Source of the DNA: Pseudomonas sp.
GTDB taxonomy: Bacteria; Pseudomonadota; Gammaproteobacteria; Pseudomonadales; Pseudomonadaceae
Direction: 5' to 3'
DNA: 15,788 nt
Assembly (NCBI RefSeq): GCF_030147005.1
Contig: NZ_JASLAW010000226.1
Span: 1 to 15,788 of the forward strand
The position numbers and the translations under genes were made by a program. Shown piece by piece: positions 1 through 7,602 of this stretch; position 1 is the stretch's first letter; each line of letters starts with the position of its first letter. The notes under the pieces were generated by a model. It ran no database searches, was not told where the DNA came from, and saw only the letters and a list, made by a program, of their open reading frames with translations.

Positions 1-80
1 TCTGGAAACGCCTGGCCCGTAACAAGCCAGCACCGGTAGCCAACACCGAGACTGTAGGGGTAGACAGCACCGATGCGTAA
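1..80 (+). CDS. rnpA: RNase P protein component, 3' end only (partial)
   Basis: This is the tail of a gene that begins upstream of the window. Reading from base 3, it gives 25 residues starting WKRLARNKPAPVANTE and stopping at TAA (78-80). RnpA is the protein cofactor that helps the RNase P ribozyme bind and cleave precursor tRNA 5' leaders. The conserved catalytic-core contacts are outside the window, so identity rests on the basic C-terminal tail and on position immediately before yidD and yidC, as in the rpmH-rnpA-yidD-yidC order of Pseudomonas. It overlaps the yidD start by 8 bp, suggesting translational coupling. Confidence 0.8.
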   Translation, partial: WKRLARNKPAPVANTETVGVDSTDA

Positions 81-318
81 ACTGGCACTCGTTCCGATCC
101 AGTTTTATCGCTATGCCATCAGTCCCCTGATGGCCAGCCACTGTCGTTTCTACCCCAGTTGTTCCTGCTACGCGTTAGAGGCCATAGAAAATCATGGTCT
201 TCTGCGCGGTGGCTGGCTGACCTTTCGTCGTTTAGGTCGCTGTCATCCGTGGAATCCCGGTGGTTATGACCCGGTTCCGCCTATCCCTACCTCCCGTTCT
301 TCTTCGATGGCCGAGTAA
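73..318 (+). CDS. yidD: Membrane protein insertion efficiency factor YidD
   Basis: This 81-residue protein has the YidD family hallmarks: an N-terminal amphipathic segment, the cysteine-rich motif CRFYPSCSCYA (residues 24-34), and the C-terminal GRCHPWNPGGYDPVP motif (55-69). YidD is a small inner-membrane-associated protein that helps YidC and Sec insert membrane proteins. The length is normal for the family. The ATG overlaps the last eight bases of rnpA, and the stop lies 2 bp before the yidC ATG, so rnpA, yidD and yidC are almost certainly one transcript with coupled translation. No separate promoter is visible. Confidence 0.95.
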   Translation: MRKLALVPIQFYRYAISPLMASHCRFYPSCSCYALEAIENHGLLRGGWLTFRRLGRCHPWNPGGYDPVPPIPTSRSSSMAE

Positions 319-320
319 TC

Positions 321-2003
321 ATGGATATTAAACGCACGATCCTGATCGTCGCCCTGGCAATCGTGTCCTACGTCATGGTCCTGAAATGGAACCAAGACTA
401 TGGCCAGGCTGCCCTGCCGACTCAGAATGTTGCTAGCAATCAGGCTGCGCCGGCTATTCCGGACACCCCGCTGGGTAACAATGCGTCCGCGAGTGCCGAT
501 GTTCCCAGCGCGAATGGCGAGACAAGTGCCCCGTTAGAAACGCCAGTGGTCACAAACAAAGACCTCATCCACGTTAAAACGGATGTGCTCGACCTGGCTA
601 TCGACCCGCAGGGCGGTGATATCGCACAGCTGAAGCTGCCGCTTTATCCACGTCGCCAAGATCACCCGGATGTTCCGTTTCAGTTGTTCGATAACGGCGG
701 TGAACGTACTTATCTGGCGCAAAGCGGCCTGACCGGCACCAATGGTCCGGATGCACGTGCTACCGGTCGTCCGATTTATTCGACCGAGCAGAAGACTTAT
801 CAACTGGCTGATGGCCAGAACCAGTTGAACGTCGACCTGAAATTCAGCCTCGACGGTGTCAATTACATCAAGCGTTTCAGCTTCACGCGTGGTTTGTACG
901 ATTTGAAGGTCACTTACCTGATCGACAACACCAGCGACAAGGCTTGGAGTGGCAACCTGTTTGCCCAGCTCAAGCGTGACGCCAGCTCCGACCCTTCTTC
1001 CAGCACCGCCACCGGCACTGCGACTTACCTGGGCGCCGCCCTGTGGACAAGTAACGAGCCGTACAAAAAAGTGTCGATGAAAGATATCGACAAGGGCGCG
1101 CTGAAAGAGACTGTTCAAGGTGGCTGGGTAGCGTGGCTGCAGCATTATTTCGTGACCGCGTGGATCCCGAACAAGGGTGAAGCGAACCTGGTTCAAACCC
1201 GCAAGGACAGCCAGGGCAATTACATCATTGGCTTCACTGGCCCGGCGTTGACCGTCGCGCCTGGTGCCAAGGCTGAAACCAGCGCCACGTTGTACGCCGG
1301 CCCGAAAAGCCAGGCGGTGCTGAAAGAGTTGTCCCCAGGTCTGGAACTGACTGTGGATTACGGCTTCCTGTGGTTCATTGCCCAGCCGATTTTCTGGCTG
1401 CTGCAACATATCCACAGCATTGTCGGTAACTGGGGTTGGTCGATTATCTTCCTGACCATGCTAATCAAAGGGATTTTCTTCCCGCTGTCGGCCGCCAGCT
1501 ACAAGTCGATGGCGCGCATGCGTGCCGTGGCGCCGAAACTGGCAGCGCTCAAAGAGCAACATGGTGACGACCGGCAGAAAATGTCGCAGGCCATGATGGA
1601 GCTGTACAAGAAAGAGAAGATCAACCCGTTGGGTGGTTGCTTGCCGATTCTGGTGCAGATGCCGGTATTCCTGTCGCTTTACTGGGTGCTCCTGGAAAGT
1701 GTGGAAATGCGCCAGGCTCCGTTCATGCTGTGGATAACTGACCTGTCGATCAAAGACCCGTTCTTCATCCTGCCGATCATCATGGGCGCAACCATGTTTA
1801 TCCAGCAGCGCCTGAACCCAACTCCGCCGGATCCGATGCAGGCCAAGGTGATGAAAATGATGCCAATCATCTTCACATTCTTCTTCCTGTGGTTCCCAGC
1901 GGGTTTGGTGCTGTACTGGGTAGTCAACAACGTGTTGTCGATCTCCCAACAGTGGTACATCACACGTAAAATCGAAGCTGCTACCAAAAAAGCCGAGGCG
2001 TAA
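321..2003 (+). CDS. yidC: Membrane protein insertase YidC
   Basis: This 560-residue YidC/Oxa1 insertase, of the Gram-negative long type, integrates and folds inner-membrane proteins, including ATP synthase subunit c. An N-terminal membrane segment (about residues 5-24) is followed by a low-complexity Ala/Ser/Pro linker (30-75), the large periplasmic domain (about 80-335), and the conserved C-terminal membrane core (about 345-550). The groove position that is Arg366 in E. coli is Lys383 here (TMLIKGIFFPLS), a charge-conserving change. A basic tail (RKIEAATKKAEA) ends the protein, as in ribosome-contacting YidC tails. The gene follows yidD by 2 bp and has no strong ribosome-binding site of its own, so coupled translation is likely. 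A hairpin terminator follows 25 bp after the stop. Confidence 0.98.
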   Translation: MDIKRTILIVALAIVSYVMVLKWNQDYGQAALPTQNVASNQAAPAIPDTPLGNNASASADVPSANGETSAPLETPVVTNKDLIHVKTDVLDLAIDPQGGDIAQLKLPLYPRRQDHPDVPFQLFDNGGERTYLAQSGLTGTNGPDARATGRPIYSTEQKTYQLADGQNQLNVDLKFSLDGVNYIKRFSFTRGLYDLKVTYLIDNTSDKAWSGNLFAQLKRDASSDPSSSTATGTATYLGAALWTSNEPYKKVSMKDIDKGALKETVQGGWVAWLQHYFVTAWIPNKGEANLVQTRKDSQGNYIIGFTGPALTVAPGAKAETSATLYAGPKSQAVLKELSPGLELTVDYGFLWFIAQPIFWLLQHIHSIVGNWGWSIIFLTMLIKGIFFPLSAASYKSMARMRAVAPKLAALKEQHGDDRQKMSQAMMELYKKEKINPLGGCLPILVQMPVFLSLYWVLLESVEMRQAPFMLWITDLSIKDPFFILPIIMGATMFIQQRLNPTPPDPMQAKVMKMMPIIFTFFFLWFPAGLVLYWVVNNVLSISQQWYITRKIEAATKKAEA

Positions 2004-2010
2004 TTTGCTC

Positions 2011-2019
2011 TGTGGATAA
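2011..2019 (-). promoter_or_regulatory. Perfect DnaA box between yidC and mnmE
   Basis: The nonamer TGTGGATAA (TTATCCACA on the - strand) lies in the 78-bp gap after yidC, 9 bp upstream of the terminator stem. It is the only perfect box of the twelve in the window, other than the one at 7679-7687, that lies outside a gene. Confidence 0.75.
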
Positions 2020-2028
2020 CCACTCAAG

Positions 2029-2050
2029 ACGCCCCCTAGTGGGGCGTTTT
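2029..2050 (+). terminator. Rho-independent terminator after yidC
   Basis: A perfect 7-bp GC-rich stem is formed by ACGCCCC (2029-2035) and GGGGCGT (2041-2047), with a 5-nt loop CTAGT. It runs into a short U-tract (2047-2050). It lies 25 bp past the yidC stop and 32 bp before the mnmE start, so it should end most transcripts of the rpmH-rnpA-yidD-yidC operon. No clear promoter is visible between it and mnmE, so mnmE may depend partly on read-through. Confidence 0.85.
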
Positions 2051-2081
2051 GCTTTCCTACACTTTAATTTGGAACCTGTTG

Positions 2082-3452
2082 ATGAGCGCTCCTCGTGAAA
2101 CCATCGCTGCTGTCGCAACCGCTCAAGGTCGCGGCGGCGTTGGCATCGTTCGAATTTCCGGGCCGCTTGCCAGCGTGGCCGCCAAGGCGATCAGTGGGCG
2201 GGAGTTGAAACCACGGTTTGCTCATTACGGGCCGTTTCTGGATGTGGATGAAAGTGTGTTGGATGAGGGCCTGGCCCTCTATTTTCCAGGACCAAACTCC
2301 TTCACCGGTGAAGATGTGCTGGAACTGCAGGGGCACGGTGGCCCGGTTGTTTTGGACATGTTGCTGCAGCGTTGTCTGCAGTTGGGCTGCCGCCTGGCCC
2401 GTCCGGGTGAGTTCAGCGAGCGGGCATTCCTCAACGACAAACTCGACCTGGCCCAGGCCGAAGCCATTGCCGACCTGATCGAGGCCAGCTCTGCACAAGC
2501 TGCGCGTAACGCATTACGGTCGTTGCAGGGCGCCTTTTCGTTACGTGTGCATAACTTGACCGAGCAGTTGATCAGCCTGCGCATCTATGTCGAGGCGGCC
2601 ATTGATTTCCCTGAGGAGGAAATTGACTTCTTGGCCGATGGCCACGTCCTGTCGATGCTGGATAAAGTCCGGGAGGAGTTATCCACAGTTTTGCGCGAAG
2701 CCGGGCAGGGCGCATTGCTACGCGACGGTATGACCGTTGTAATCGCAGGACGTCCCAATGCCGGCAAATCCAGCCTGCTGAACGCATTGGCGGGGCGTGA
2801 AGCAGCCATCGTTACCGAGATTGCGGGCACAACTCGCGACATCCTGCGCGAACATATCCACATCGATGGCATGCCGTTGCACGTGGTCGATACGGCGGGG
2901 CTGCGCGATACCGACGACCAGGTGGAGAAGATCGGCGTGGAACGTGCGCTCAAAGCCATCGGCGAAGCAGACCGTGTCCTGTTGGTGGTGGATGCAACGG
3001 CCCCCGAGGCCGTGGATCCTTTTGCATTGTGGCCGGAATTCCTCGAGCAACGGCCAGACCCGGCCAAAGTCACCTTGATCCGCAACAAGGCTGACCTGAC
3101 CGGTGAAGCCATTGCGATGGAAACCAGCGAGGATGGCCATGTGACTATCAGCCTCAGCGCCAAATCAGCAGGCGAGGGCCTGGAGTTCCTACGTGATCAT
3201 CTCAAAGCCTGCATGGGCTATGAGCAGACCTCCGAGAGCAGCTTCAGTGCCCGCCGCAGGCATTTGGAGGCGCTGCGCCACGCCAGCGCGGCACTGGAGC
3301 ATGGGCGGGCACAGCTGACCCTGGCGGGCGCCGGGGAGCTGTTGGCTGAGGATTTGCGTCAAGCGCAACAGCTGTTAGGTGAGATTACCGGTGCGTTCAG
3401 CTCCGATGATTTGCTCGGGCGAATTTTTTCCAGCTTCTGTATCGGTAAATAG
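2082..3452 (+). CDS. mnmE: tRNA modification GTPase MnmE (TrmE)
   Basis: This 456-residue GTPase works in a complex with MnmG to add the (carboxymethyl)aminomethyl group at C5 of wobble uridine 34 in certain tRNAs. The N-terminal tetrahydrofolate-binding domain spans about residues 1-120. A helical domain is interrupted by the G domain: G1 GRPNAGKSS (223-231), G2 GTTRD (249-253), G3 DTAG (270-273), G4 NKAD (335-338). The C-terminal CIGK (453-456) carries the family's catalytic cysteine. The start is placed at ATG 2082 (MSAPRETIAA), which matches family length. A longer frame from TTG 2049 would begin inside the terminator. Its partner gene mnmG is 4.5 kb downstream, separated by an opposite-strand iron cassette. 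Confidence 0.97.
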   Translation: MSAPRETIAAVATAQGRGGVGIVRISGPLASVAAKAISGRELKPRFAHYGPFLDVDESVLDEGLALYFPGPNSFTGEDVLELQGHGGPVVLDMLLQRCLQLGCRLARPGEFSERAFLNDKLDLAQAEAIADLIEASSAQAARNALRSLQGAFSLRVHNLTEQLISLRIYVEAAIDFPEEEIDFLADGHVLSMLDKVREELSTVLREAGQGALLRDGMTVVIAGRPNAGKSSLLNALAGREAAIVTEIAGTTRDILREHIHIDGMPLHVVDTAGLRDTDDQVEKIGVERALKAIGEADRVLLVVDATAPEAVDPFALWPEFLEQRPDPAKVTLIRNKADLTGEAIAMETSEDGHVTISLSAKSAGEGLEFLRDHLKACMGYEQTSESSFSARRRHLEALRHASAALEHGRAQLTLAGAGELLAEDLRQAQQLLGEITGAFSSDDLLGRIFSSFCIGK

Positions 3453-3462
3453 CCTAGGTTTT

Positions 3463-3484
3463 GTAGGAGCAAGCCTGCTCCTAC
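3463..3484. repeat. REP-like palindrome between convergent genes
   Basis: GTAGGAGC (3463-3470) and GCTCCTAC (3477-3484) form a perfect 8-bp stem around AAGCCT. The flanking GCCT (3452-3455) and AGGC (3487-3490) could extend it. The TGTAGGAGC...GCTCCTAC core resembles repetitive extragenic palindromes common in fluorescent pseudomonads. It sits 10 bp after the mnmE stop and 16 bp before the stop of the opposing receptor gene. A TTTT tract at 3491-3494 follows on the + strand, so the element may also terminate mnmE transcripts. No other copy occurs in this window. Confidence 0.7.
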
Positions 3485-3500
3485 GGAGGCTTTTCAGCAC

Positions 3501-5933
3501 TTACCAGTTGTAGGACACCGTACCCAGCAAGGTGCGGCTGTCACCCCAATAGCAGCGCCCCGCATCGTTGCAGCCAGATACATATTCCTTGTCGAACAGG
3601 TTTTTGGCGTTCAAATCCACTGACCAGTGCGGATCGATCTGATACCCCACCGTGGCATCCACCAACGTGACACTTCCTGCATCCAGCTTTCCGTACAGCG
3701 TAGGCGCCGTGTAGGAAAAGGTGCTGTCGAAATAACGCACCCCACCGCCCACGGACAGGCCTTTGAGCTGACCGTCGAGGAAGCGATATTTGCTCCACAG
3801 CGAGGCCTGGTTGCGCGGCACGCCTGTCATCTGGCGCCCTTCAACCAAGGATGTGGCGGAGTCTTTGGTAATTCGTGCATCAGTGTAGGTGTAAGCCGCA
3901 GTCACATTCAGGTTTGGCGTGAGGTTGCTGTTTATTTCAACTTCCACACCCTTGGCACGGCTCTCACCCACCTGGCGATAGCTGTTGGTGGTGGCGTCGA
4001 GGTAGGTATCGTCCTGTTTGCGCAAGTCGTACACCGACAGTGTCATCGCTGTGTCCCAGCCGATCGGTTCGTACTTCACACCCACTTCATATTGGCTGCT
4101 GGTGATCGGCTTCAACGGCGAGCCGGCGTTGGAGATCTGCTGTACCGGAACGAACGCGGTGGAATAGCTGACATACGGCGTGAGGCCGTTGTCGAACTGG
4201 TACATCACGCCGCCCTGATAAGTGAACTTGCGGTCTTGAGTGCTGATATTGCTGGCCTTGTTCACTTTGTCGCGGAAATCGCTGTCGACCCAGTCCTGCC
4301 GCCCTCCGAGCAAGAACAACCAGTGGTCATACTTGCTCTGGATCTGGGCATACACGCCTTCCATCTGCTGCTCGAGCAACGTGTTCTGTACCGCGATCGG
4401 AGTGAGCGGGTCACGCAGATACACCGGATTAAACACATTGATGGTGCCGGCGAAACCGGCATTCCAATCCTGGTTGAACGAAGTGCGGTCGTAGCTGGCG
4501 CCGAACAACACGGTGTTTTCCAGTGTGCCGATATCGAATTTGCCTTCAAGCTGGTTATCCAGGGAATAAACCATGGATTTGTTGTAGCGGTCGTAGGCGG
4601 TCATGTTCAGTTGGGTACCGAAGCCCCGGTTGTTCAGCGCACCTGGCCAGGTTTCATGGCGGTTGATGCGTGACTGCATGTACCGCGAGTTCTGGCGGAA
4701 CTGCCAATCGTCGTTGAAACTGTGGCTGAACTCGTAACCTGCGCTCCATGCTTCGCGCTCAAAAGTGTTCCAGTCCGGGTCGCCAAGCATGGTGTGCTTG
4801 GACAGTTTCCCGTTGGGATTAGTGAGTAAAGTGCCTGCTGCAGGTAGGCCGAGCTCCAGATTGGTGTGGTCCTTCTGGTAGTTGGCCAACAGCGTGAGGG
4901 TGTTGTAGTCGTCGAAATTCAGGGTCAGGGAGGGCGCGATGTAAAGGCGATCATCCGGTACATGGTCGGTCTGGGTATCGGATTTTCGGCAAAGCATCAC
5001 CAGACGACCGAGAAGATTGTCGCTGTCATTGAGCGGCCCGGAGATATCCACACCCACCTGGCGTCGGTTATTCGAGCCATACCCCAGTTGCACCTCGCGC
5101 TGCGGGTCCACGGTCGGGTGTTTGCTCACCAGGTTAACCAAACCGCCTGGGGCGTTTTCACCGTAGAGCAGCGAAGAAGGGCCGCGGAAAACTTCGACTC
5201 GCTCCAAGCCATAAGGCTCACTGCTGGTATCGTACCGATTGCCTTGTACACGCAGTCCATCTCTAAGCAGGCCGTAGCCGTAGTCCGTAGCGTTGAAGCC
5301 TCGAATGAAAAAAAGATCGCCCGCCAGCCCGTCGCCTGCGGCAAAAGGCGGCGCGAAGATACCGGGTACGTAACCCAATACTTCGGTCAGTGTTTGCGAT
5401 TTCTGATCCTTGATACGTTGCCCGGTCACCACCGATACCGAACGAGGCGTCTGCGAAAGCGGCGTACTGGTCTTGGTACCGATACGGCTGTTCTGCGCCC
5501 TGTAGCCCACATCCCCGCCAATATCCTGACTGAATCCATCCTGCCGATAAGCGCTCACGGTCGTCGGTGCAAGGGTGAGCTGGCCTGTCGGCATTACTTG
5601 CAATCCATAGCTGCCGGGGGCCTGGGCGACGGCTTGCAACCCGGAATTTTGCAGCAGCAGGGCAAAACCTTGATCCACCGAATAATCGCCATCCAGTCCT
5701 GAAGTAGTCAGACGTGAAGTCTGTTGAGGCGAGAAGGACAGAATCACATTAGCCCTGGCGGCGAACTGGCTCAGCGCACTGTCCAGCGGGCCCGCAGCGA
5801 TCACGTAGTGCTGAGTTGCGCTGGTGGCCATGACCTCTGTGGATAACAACGCCCCGCCGGCAGTGGTGAGCAGCAGGCCGTAGGTAAAAGCGTGGCAGGA
5901 GAGTCGCTGGCGTAGCTGGGTAGGAAGGTACAT
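3501..5933 (-). CDS. TonB-dependent siderophore receptor (transducer type, FhuA-like)
   Basis: This 810-residue outer-membrane receptor should import a ferric siderophore using TonB energy. A signal peptide ends near VMA (34-36). A secretin/TonB N-terminal signalling domain (about 43-113) begins YVIAAGPLDSALSQFA and marks it as a transducer that reports ligand binding to a FecR-type regulator. A TonB-box-like LAPTTVSA (121-128) precedes the plug domain (about 155-272, with RGPSSLLYG at 250-258) and a 22-strand-type barrel ending in aromatic W810. The C-terminal LFDKEYVSGCNDAGRCYWG, with two cysteines, resembles the FhuA/FiuA/FoxA hydroxamate group. The ligand could be ferrichrome or ferrioxamine, but it cannot be fixed from sequence. 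fecI and fecR lie immediately upstream on the same strand, so the three form a cell-surface signalling unit. Confidence 0.93.
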   Translation of the reverse strand: MYLPTQLRQRLSCHAFTYGLLLTTAGGALLSTEVMATSATQHYVIAAGPLDSALSQFAARANVILSFSPQQTSRLTTSGLDGDYSVDQGFALLLQNSGLQAVAQAPGSYGLQVMPTGQLTLAPTTVSAYRQDGFSQDIGGDVGYRAQNSRIGTKTSTPLSQTPRSVSVVTGQRIKDQKSQTLTEVLGYVPGIFAPPFAAGDGLAGDLFFIRGFNATDYGYGLLRDGLRVQGNRYDTSSEPYGLERVEVFRGPSSLLYGENAPGGLVNLVSKHPTVDPQREVQLGYGSNNRRQVGVDISGPLNDSDNLLGRLVMLCRKSDTQTDHVPDDRLYIAPSLTLNFDDYNTLTLLANYQKDHTNLELGLPAAGTLLTNPNGKLSKHTMLGDPDWNTFEREAWSAGYEFSHSFNDDWQFRQNSRYMQSRINRHETWPGALNNRGFGTQLNMTAYDRYNKSMVYSLDNQLEGKFDIGTLENTVLFGASYDRTSFNQDWNAGFAGTINVFNPVYLRDPLTPIAVQNTLLEQQMEGVYAQIQSKYDHWLFLLGGRQDWVDSDFRDKVNKASNISTQDRKFTYQGGVMYQFDNGLTPYVSYSTAFVPVQQISNAGSPLKPITSSQYEVGVKYEPIGWDTAMTLSVYDLRKQDDTYLDATTNSYRQVGESRAKGVEVEINSNLTPNLNVTAAYTYTDARITKDSATSLVEGRQMTGVPRNQASLWSKYRFLDGQLKGLSVGGGVRYFDSTFSYTAPTLYGKLDAGSVTLVDATVGYQIDPHWSVDLNAKNLFDKEYVSGCNDAGRCYWGDSRTLLGTVSYNW

Positions 5934-6024
5934 AAATGGGTAAACCCTGAAGGTAGCGTCGTGATTACCTGAAGGGCCGCACGTGATAAAAAAAAGATAA
6001 CCCCCCTGCGGATTATTTTTTCAA
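5934..6024 (-). promoter_or_regulatory. Gap between fecR and receptor: weak hairpin, T-tract, candidate ECF promoter
   Basis: Read on the - strand, the fecR stop is followed at once by an AT-rich run TTGAAAAAATAAT (6024-6012). A weak 6-bp stem with one G-U pair follows: TAATCC (6015-6010) with GGGTTA (6003-5998). Eight T residues come next (5995-5988). The hairpin and T-tract could attenuate read-through from fecIR. The A-rich stretch resembles the -35 region of iron-starvation ECF promoters, which is where a FecI-dependent receptor promoter would be expected. I cannot identify a convincing -10 element. The receptor's ribosome-binding site is weak. Confidence 0.4.
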
Positions 6025-6969
6025 TCACCCGATTCGGCTGACAGACACCCAATAACGCGTGAAGTACTTCACCTGGATCGGCAGGGTCGTTTGCAGGTTG
6101 GCCAGTACCGCATCCGTTGAGTCCAGGCGGAACGTTCCGGAAACACGCAGTCGAGCCGAATCCGGATCACATTGCAGCACCCCCGGCCGATAGCGCGCCA
6201 ATTCATCGATTACATCGCCAAGTCTGGCATCGAGCACGATCAGTTGACCGTCGGCCCAGGCCGCTTGAATTCCGCCATAGGGACGGGTGGGGCTGATAGT
6301 GAGTCGATCAAAATTCGCGCTTTCACCCGCACCAAGGGTTTGACCGCGGTCGGGCCGATCGCCTGGAGACAGCATGACCCGGTCCTCAAGCACGCCAACC
6401 CGAGTGGAATCCGAGAATTGCCGAACGCTAAATCGTGTGCCCAACGCCTGGACACGGCCGTGGCGAGTCTCCACATACAAAGGCGTGGGCCAGCCGCGCT
6501 TCGCACTGTGGATAAGTACCTCTCCCTCGCGAAGGCGGATCAAGCGTTGGCGCGCGTCGAATATCACATCAATGGCTGTGTCGGTGTTGAGATCAACCCG
6601 AGTGCCATCGGCCAGTTCGATCCGTCGTCGTTTACCCACAGGCGTACGGTAGTCGGCCCATACGTTACCCAGAGACGTGTGTTGTTGAACATTCCAACCC
6701 AGATACCCGGTGCCGCCGAGTACCAGCATCCACTTGAGTACTTGGCGACGTCGTTGCGTGGTTGTTAATGCCCGGCGTGTGAATTCCTGTGGCAAGGCAC
6801 CGAGGCTGCGCTGCAACTGCTCCAGTTGGTTCCACGCCGCCTGGTGGGAAGGGTCGTCATTGAGCCATTGCTGCCAGGCCAGCCGATCGGCGGGTGTCGG
6901 CGATTGCGCCTGAAACTGCACGTACCAACTGGCAGCCGCCTCAAATGTCTTGCGATCAGGGGCGGGCAT
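6025..6969 (-). CDS. fecR: FecR family anti-sigma factor / sigma regulator
   Basis: This 314-residue inner-membrane regulator should hold the adjacent ECF sigma factor until the receptor signals. The N-terminal FecR_N/DUF4880 domain (about 7-53; AASWYVQFQAQSPTPADRL region) contacts sigma. A single membrane segment spans about 78-94. The periplasmic FecR domain begins near YRTPVGKRRRIELADGTRV (107-125), and the C-terminal STN-like domain (about 245-312) should meet the receptor's signalling domain. Just before the membrane segment, RRRQVLK (73-79) matches a twin-arginine (Tat) motif. I chose ATG 6969 because it overlaps the fecI stop as TAATG. An in-frame ATG at 6996 would add nine residues and overlap fecI by 28 bp. 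Length is typical. Confidence 0.9.
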   Translation of the reverse strand: MPAPDRKTFEAAASWYVQFQAQSPTPADRLAWQQWLNDDPSHQAAWNQLEQLQRSLGALPQEFTRRALTTTQRRRQVLKWMLVLGGTGYLGWNVQQHTSLGNVWADYRTPVGKRRRIELADGTRVDLNTDTAIDVIFDARQRLIRLREGEVLIHSAKRGWPTPLYVETRHGRVQALGTRFSVRQFSDSTRVGVLEDRVMLSPGDRPDRGQTLGAGESANFDRLTISPTRPYGGIQAAWADGQLIVLDARLGDVIDELARYRPGVLQCDPDSARLRVSGTFRLDSTDAVLANLQTTLPIQVKYFTRYWVSVSRIG

Positions 6970-7475
6970 TACAGACTGGCCATGATCAGTGAACACTCGG
7001 TCAAAGCGCGGACCATGTGCTTCTTCACCGTGGTCAATGACACCTGCAGATGATCGGCGATCTGTTGATAAGTCAGCCCGTCAATCTGCGACAGCATGAA
7101 AATCCGACGTGCCCGTTCGCCCAAACTGGACAGCGCCTTATCCACAGCTACCAGGGTTTCGATGATGATCGCCTTATCTTCTTCGCTGATGGCTGTGGCC
7201 TCAGGGCGCTCGGCCAACGCTTGTTTATAAGCCTGCTCGATGGCGTGCCGGCGATAGCGATCAATCACCAACCCCCTTGCAATGGTCGCCAGATAATCCC
7301 GTGGCTCAAGGATTTGCACCGCGTCTCGGCCGCCCAGAATACGCACGAACGTATCGTGGGCCACATCGGCCGCATCGCAGGCGTTATGCAATTTGCCTTT
7401 GAGCCAACCGTGCAACCACGAATGGTGTTGCTCGTAAATGCGCTGCACAGCGTTCATGTGTGAAGGAGGGGACAT
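6969..7475 (-). CDS. fecI: ECF RNA polymerase sigma factor, FecI family
   Basis: This 168-residue sigma-70 family factor of the iron-starvation ECF type should direct RNA polymerase to the receptor promoter when the receptor binds its siderophore. Region 2 spans about residues 13-78 (DAADVAHDTFVRIL, then EPRDYLATIARGLVIDRYRR). Region 4 spans about 112-162, with a helix-turn-helix at about 135-155 (TYQQIADHLQVSLTTVKKH). It starts at ATG 7475. A second in-frame ATG at 7457 is possible, and neither has a good ribosome-binding site. The stop overlaps the fecR start. A Fur-box-like palindrome covers its promoter, so iron-loaded Fur probably represses the operon. The exact orthologue (such as fiuI or foxI) cannot be settled here, so the symbol is the family name. 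Confidence 0.9.
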   Translation of the reverse strand: MSPPSHMNAVQRIYEQHHSWLHGWLKGKLHNACDAADVAHDTFVRILGGRDAVQILEPRDYLATIARGLVIDRYRRHAIEQAYKQALAERPEATAISEEDKAIIIETLVAVDKALSSLGERARRIFMLSQIDGLTYQQIADHLQVSLTTVKKHMVRALTECSLIMASL

Positions 7476-7492
7476 AAGGGCGACGGAGTAGG

Positions 7493-7537
7493 TTAATGAT
7501 AATCGCTATTATTAACTGCCCTCGTGTTTTCCCACAA
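7493..7537 (-). promoter_or_regulatory. fecI promoter with overlapping Fur box
   Basis: The 19-mer AATGATAATCGCTATTATT (7495-7513) is close to the Fur consensus of GATAAT-type repeats. It sits in a wider near-palindrome (7493-7515) with TTAAT and ATTAA ends. On the - strand a sigma-70-like promoter overlaps it: -35 TTGTGG (7537-7532), a 17-bp spacer, and -10 TAATAA (7514-7509). Fur binding would cover the -10 and block transcription when iron is plentiful. The fecI ATG lies 33 bp downstream of the -10. Confidence 0.75.
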
Positions 7538-7602
7538 TAGATGTCTTGCCTGTCGAATCTGCGCTGGATCCGTCGTTGGGCCGACGTCCAATCAGCTGTT
7601 TT

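Noticed and set aside
2049..2081. N-terminal extension of mnmE from TTG 2049
   Set aside because: The TTG lies in the terminator's T-tract, and the extra eleven residues are not expected in the family. ATG 2082 gives the usual 456 residues.
2935..2942. CGTGGAAC, a parS half-site look-alike in mnmE
   Set aside because: The left half of the palindrome is missing, so ParB nucleation is not expected.
3627..4673. 348-codon + strand frame inside the receptor gene
   Set aside because: It is antisense to the beta-barrel of a well-supported TonB-dependent receptor, with no family features.
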